The notes below the pieces were generated by a model. It saw only the letters and a program-made list of their open reading frames with translations. It searched no databases and was not told where the DNA came from. 64,000 nt of DNA. Origin: Lewinellaceae bacterium (lineage in GTDB: Bacteria > Bacteroidota > Bacteroidia > Chitinophagales > Saprospiraceae). Positions 60,281 to 64,000 of this stretch are shown here, piece by piece (the first letter of the stretch is position 1; each line of letters starts with the position of its first letter). The translations under genes and the position numbers were made by a program. Where the stretch lies: contig JACJYA010000008.1 in the NCBI GenBank assembly GCA_020636315.1, forward strand, positions 248,001 to 312,000, given 5' to 3'.

Positions 60281-62053
60281 ATGCCTGAAAAAAAAGTTCT
60301 CTTCCTGCTATTGCTACCGCTCCTGCTTTCCGGCTGTACACCGGCTGGGAAGGAGGCGAAACATTCTTCGGCCCTTCCCGATAAAGCCACCCGCCTGGAG
60401 TGGTTCAAGGATGCCAAATTCGGAATGTTCATCCACTGGGGGCCTTATTCGCAGCTTGCAGGAGAGTGGAACGGCCGGCAGGTGCCCGTCGGCGAGAACG
60501 CCGAATGGGTGATGCAGAAGCTGGAGATCCCGCGAGAGGAATACCACGCCCTGGCCCGGGATTTCAACCCCACCGCCTTCGATGCGGAAGCGTGGGCCCA
60601 GTTGGCGCAAGACGCCGGTATGAAATACCTCGTCATCACCTCGAAGCACCACGACGGCTTCGCCATGTACGGCTCAAAGGTGAGTTCCTATAACATCGTT
60701 GATCATACTCCCTTCGGCCGCGACCCCCTGCAGGAACTGGCCGCCGCCTGCCACAAACGGGGCATCCGTTTCGGCCTTTATTACTCTCACCGGGAAGACT
60801 GGGACGAACCTTATGCCTACGGCAATACCTGGGACTTCAATTTCAACCCGCCCGATTCTCTGCCGCTATTCGAAAAGCAATACCTCTATACCAAGGCTTT
60901 GCCCCAGGTGGAAGAACTCCTCACCCAATTTGACTCTCTTGCCATCCTCTGGTTCGACCGCGGCCTTTATACACCCGAAGAAGCGCAGAAGTTCATCAAC
61001 CTGATCCGCACCCGGCAACCCTGGTGCCTCATCAACGGCCGGGTGGGCAGCTACGATCAGGAACTGCTGGGCGACTACCAGAATATGAATGACAACGGCA
61101 TGCCACCCGGCGGCATCGAAGAATACTGGGAAACGCCCCAGACCCTCAACGAGACCTGGGGCTACAGCCGCTTCGACCACAACTGGAAATCCGCATCCGA
61201 AGTCATCGAAAAACTAGTGACGGTCGCCAGCCGGGGCGGCAACTACCTGCTCAATATTGGCCCCACCGGAGAAGGGGTGATCCCGGAGGAAAGCGTCAGG
61301 GTGCTCCGGCGCGTGGGCCAGTGGATGCAGGGCAACAGCGAAAGCATCTACGGCGCCACCGGCAGCCCATTCCTGGAGATCCCCTGGGGATACTGCACTG
61401 TGAAAGGCCGCCGCCTGTACCTCCACGTTTTTGATCCGCCGGCGGATGGTATTCTGAAGCTGGAAGGACTGATAACGGACGTCAGGGGCGCCTACCTGCT
61501 GGTGGCCCCTCAACAGGGCATCCCCTTCACTCAGGATGGGCCAGAACTCCGTTTCGAACTCCCCCCTACCCTGCCCGATACCATCAACACCGTTATCTCT
61601 GTCGAACTCGCCGGGCCACCCGAGGTGCTGCCGCCCGTCACCCTACCGGACGAGAAGGGGACTTTCACCTTCGGCCACTACACCGCCCGGACTTTCGGCG
61701 CCACCGTTAAGCGTTTCAACCGGAAAGGCAAATTCCACCTCTCCAAATGGGCCGCTCCAAAGGACAGCGCCCGCTGGTTCTTTGACCTGAAACAACCTCA
61801 AACCTTCCAACTGTCCATCACCTACGCCGCTCAGACTGAGTGGGCCGGCCAGCCCTTCTCCATCCGGCTGGGCGGGCAGGAAATAACGGGCGAAGTGGCG
61901 GAAACCGGCGGATGGTACGATTATCAGACTTTCGTGCTGGATACCGTTGCCCTCAACCGGCCAGGGAGGGAAAAGTTAATTATTCATCCAGGAAAGGAGA
62001 TTCCAAGGAATTTGATGTATTTTAAGGCGCTGGAGTTGTATCCGGTTCATTGA
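60281..62053 (+). CDS. Alpha-L-fucosidase, GH29, lipoprotein
   Basis: A 590-aa enzyme. The lipoprotein signal ends LLLSGC (Cys19). The GH29 catalytic domain spans about residues 35-360, with WFKDAKFGMFIHWGPYSQLA and YLVITSKHHDGFAMYGSKVS. The nucleophile Asp is probably D226 in AILWFDRG, and the domain also shows YLLNIGPTGEGVIPEESVRV. A C-terminal beta-sandwich and a carbohydrate-binding-like domain follow. It releases alpha-L-fucose from glycans. Its neighbours (three sulfatases) suggest a sulfated fucan substrate. No SusC/SusD pair is visible in the window. Confidence 0.9.
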   Translation: MPEKKVLFLLLLPLLLSGCTPAGKEAKHSSALPDKATRLEWFKDAKFGMFIHWGPYSQLAGEWNGRQVPVGENAEWVMQKLEIPREEYHALARDFNPTAFDAEAWAQLAQDAGMKYLVITSKHHDGFAMYGSKVSSYNIVDHTPFGRDPLQELAAACHKRGIRFGLYYSHREDWDEPYAYGNTWDFNFNPPDSLPLFEKQYLYTKALPQVEELLTQFDSLAILWFDRGLYTPEEAQKFINLIRTRQPWCLINGRVGSYDQELLGDYQNMNDNGMPPGGIEEYWETPQTLNETWGYSRFDHNWKSASEVIEKLVTVASRGGNYLLNIGPTGEGVIPEESVRVLRRVGQWMQGNSESIYGATGSPFLEIPWGYCTVKGRRLYLHVFDPPADGILKLEGLITDVRGAYLLVAPQQGIPFTQDGPELRFELPPTLPDTINTVISVELAGPPEVLPPVTLPDEKGTFTFGHYTARTFGATVKRFNRKGKFHLSKWAAPKDSARWFFDLKQPQTFQLSITYAAQTEWAGQPFSIRLGGQEITGEVAETGGWYDYQTFVLDTVALNRPGREKLIIHPGKEIPRNLMYFKALELYPVH

Positions 62054-62091
62054 CCGGGCCGGGCTTTCACTTGATCCAAAAGCGCTCAATC

Positions 62092-64000
62092 ATGAAAAAA
62101 ACACTACTTTCTCTGCTTGCCTTATTTCAATTCCTGGCCTTATGGCCCCAGGCGCCGGTGCTGGTCAAAAATATCAACACCACCCAGGCCGGCTCCGGCA
62201 TCCTGAACATCCGAGCCGGACAGTCTGGCGTTGTCTTTGAGGCTAATACCCCGGAGTACGGCCGGGAAGTTTTTTTCTCCGATGGTACGGCTCCCAATAC
62301 CGAAGTGCTGGCCGACATTGCCCCCGGGGCCCTGCCTTCCTCCATCTGGGAATTATCCGTCATCGAAGACGATGTGTATTTTTTCACCTACGATTCTGAA
62401 GTAGTCAACCTTTGGGTGAGCAACCTCGCTACCCGGGAGACGAAGAACCTGCTGACTGTGAATACCGGCACTGGCATTGGCGGAGGGTCAAACGGCCATT
62501 TCACTCGAATTGGAGAGGAAACCTTCTTCCTCCTTCGGAATGCTGGATATGAATTCCAGTTGTGGAAAACGGATAATACGCCGGATGGTACAGTCCTGAT
62601 AACCGGGCTGACGAACAGCTCCTTCCCGGAAAATTTCATTGTTTTTAACGACAAGTTGTTCTTCACTATGAATCACCCTGCGTTCGGCCATTCCTTATGG
62701 TCCGGCGACGCGAATGGCGCAAGCTTGTTCTTTGACCCCAACCCCACCAATGAAAATGAATTCGGCATTTTCGACCTCACTGTATTTGACGGCCACCTCT
62801 ATTTTGTGGCCAACGATAACGCCAATGGGTACGAACTCTGGAAAACAGACGGGACGGCTGGCGGCACCTCCCTTTTCAAAGATATCTTTCCCGGTGCACC
62901 TCCCGGCTTTCCCCGTGAGCTTACCCTCTTCAACGGTGAACTGTATTTCTCGGCAGATGATGGTGAAAACGGCGTAGAACTCTGGAAATCCGATGGCAGT
63001 GCCGATGGCACCCAAATGTTGGTTGATATCGAGCCGGGCTCCGGCCATTCCTCCCCCGGGAAGTTCATCACCAACGGCAACCTGCTGCTTTTTGCCGCAG
63101 TTACGAGCGCCTATGGAGCTGAAATGTGGATCACAGACGGCACCGCCGGCGGAACTGCACTTCTGAAAGATATTAACCCGGGCGCATCGAACGCCATTAC
63201 GCAAAATACGGCTACCGGCTATGCCAACGGGCAATTCTTCTTTACGGCAGATGACGGGGCCAACGGGCTGGAACTATGGGCCAGCGACGGCGCCCCCGCC
63301 AACACCAGATTGGTAAAAGACATTTTTCCAGGCGCCGACGGCTCGAAGGCCACTCAACTGATCACTTATGGTGAGAAAGTCTTTTTTCAGGCCGATAACT
63401 TCTTAAACGGGTTGGAACTCTGGGCTTCGGATGGTTCTGAAGCCGGAACGAATATGATCAGGGACCTCAACACTACAGAAAATGGATCTAACCCCCGTTT
63501 GACGGCGCCGGTTCTCGATGGCAGGCTGATTTTCCAGGCTTTTGACAAAGCTACAGGAGTTGAGCCTTATATCTCTGACGGAACGGAGGAGGGCACCTTC
63601 ATGCTGATGGACATCAACCCCGGTTCCGGCTCCTCCGATCCGCGCTTTTTTCTGGAGCTGAATGGCAAGGTTTACTTTCAGGCTCTTACCGAAGAAAATA
63701 CCTATTACAGATTATTCGAAACCGATGGCACGCCGGAAGGCACCCGGCTTGCCGTTGACATGCATTTCTTCAACCGAATGGTGAAATTTAACGGCCATCT
63801 GTATTTCGACGCCCTGGATGAAGAAACCGGGGAAGAACTATGGAGGTCTGACGGAACCCCTGCCGGAACCCAAATCGTCAAGGACATCAACCCTCTTCCC
63901 GGTGTCGGCTCGGGCCCAAGGCCATCAGAGGTTTCCCTGGACGGTTATCTGTATTTCACCGCCCACGACGGCATCCACGGCGTAGAACTTTGGAGAACCG
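62092..64000 (+). CDS. ELWxxDGT-repeat secreted protein (partial, runs off right edge)
   Basis: A signal peptide (TLLSLLALFQFLALWPQA) is followed by at least eight repeats of about 50 residues with the consensus ELWxxDGTxxGTxxxxDIxPG, for example ELWKTDGTAGGTSLFKDIFP and ELWASDGSEAGTNMIRDLNT. This is the hyalin/ELWxxDGT repeat of Bacteroidota and planctomycete surface proteins, likely a beta-propeller. The frame is open from the ATG at 62092 to the last base of the window, so the C-terminus (a sorting domain would be expected) is unseen. It follows the fucosidase gene by 38 bp and may be co-transcribed with it. Confidence 0.85.
   Translation, partial: MKKTLLSLLALFQFLALWPQAPVLVKNINTTQAGSGILNIRAGQSGVVFEANTPEYGREVFFSDGTAPNTEVLADIAPGALPSSIWELSVIEDDVYFFTYDSEVVNLWVSNLATRETKNLLTVNTGTGIGGGSNGHFTRIGEETFFLLRNAGYEFQLWKTDNTPDGTVLITGLTNSSFPENFIVFNDKLFFTMNHPAFGHSLWSGDANGASLFFDPNPTNENEFGIFDLTVFDGHLYFVANDNANGYELWKTDGTAGGTSLFKDIFPGAPPGFPRELTLFNGELYFSADDGENGVELWKSDGSADGTQMLVDIEPGSGHSSPGKFITNGNLLLFAAVTSAYGAEMWITDGTAGGTALLKDINPGASNAITQNTATGYANGQFFFTADDGANGLELWASDGAPANTRLVKDIFPGADGSKATQLITYGEKVFFQADNFLNGLELWASDGSEAGTNMIRDLNTTENGSNPRLTAPVLDGRLIFQAFDKATGVEPYISDGTEEGTFMLMDINPGSGSSDPRFFLELNGKVYFQALTEENTYYRLFETDGTPEGTRLAVDMHFFNRMVKFNGHLYFDALDEETGEELWRSDGTPAGTQIVKDINPLPGVGSGPRPSEVSLDGYLYFTAHDGIHGVELWRT

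Overview
The window looks like a chromosomal segment of a heterotrophic member of the Bacteroidota, most likely of the Saprospiria (Lewinella/Phaeodactylibacter-like). This is inferred from protein content, not from a marker gene: SPOR/DPBB RlpA proteins, a gingipain-like C25 peptidase, PKD/HYR/thrombospondin-3 secreted proteins with a type IX secretion-style C-terminal tail, a CHAT-TPR protein next to an ECF sigma/anti-sigma pair, ELWxxDGT repeats, and sulfatases with a GH29 fucosidase. No rRNA, tRNA or CRISPR array was seen.

Layout. 1-2 kb: three tandem RlpA-like genes, the first cut by the left edge. 2-4.5 kb: a frame-disrupted MFS transporter and a secreted amidohydrolase. 4.5-15.3 kb: signalling genes (membrane protein, atypical receiver, PAS kinase, then receiver, GAF-adenylate/guanylate cyclase and hybrid kinase) around a 600-bp non-coding stretch with palindromic MITE-like elements, an esterase-like lipoprotein and an OmpA-like lipoprotein. 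15.4-22.7 kb: CHAT-TPR protein, PKD/beta-barrel protein, lipoprotein, ECF sigma factor and TPR anti-sigma-like protein. 23-26.8 kb: C25 peptidase. 26.9-28.1 kb: glycogen synthase-type glycosyltransferase.

28.4-45.7 kb is the main feature: a nearly uninterrupted plus-strand cluster encoding a complete sulfur-oxidising heterodisulfide-reductase-like (sHdr) pathway of the EtfAB-linked kind (type II). The order is arsR, tusA, dsrE (two-Cys), lipoate ligase, an unknown 89-aa ORF, dsrE (one-Cys), lbpA, shdrC1, shdrB1, shdrA, shdrH, shdrB3, a second lbpA, a LipS-type radical SAM, a second lipoate ligase, a second LipS-type radical SAM, etfB, etfA, emo (membrane ETF:menaquinone oxidoreductase) and a third radical SAM protein. 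The expected logic is as follows. TusA and the DsrE proteins deliver sulfane sulfur. The sHdr complex with lipoylated LbpA oxidises it in the cytoplasm. Electrons leave through EtfBA and Emo to menaquinone. The ligases and LipS pair assemble lipoate on LbpA. The ArsR protein carries a C-terminal CxxxC pair and is the likely sulfur-responsive repressor.

45.8-46.9 kb: another copy of the MITE-like element directly in front of an orphan Wzt-type ABC ATPase. 47.1-54.0 kb: a giant secreted repeat protein on the minus strand with many frame changes in its middle. 54.5-55.0 kb: remnants. 55.0-62.1 kb: three sulfatases (one frame-disrupted) and an alpha-L-fucosidase, which suggests degradation of sulfated fucose-containing polysaccharide. 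62.1 kb to the right edge: an ELWxxDGT repeat protein, truncated by the window.

Several genes (MFS transporter, giant secreted protein, third sulfatase) contain single-base frame changes while their protein similarity continues in other frames. These may be assembly errors or young pseudogenes; the sequence alone cannot decide.
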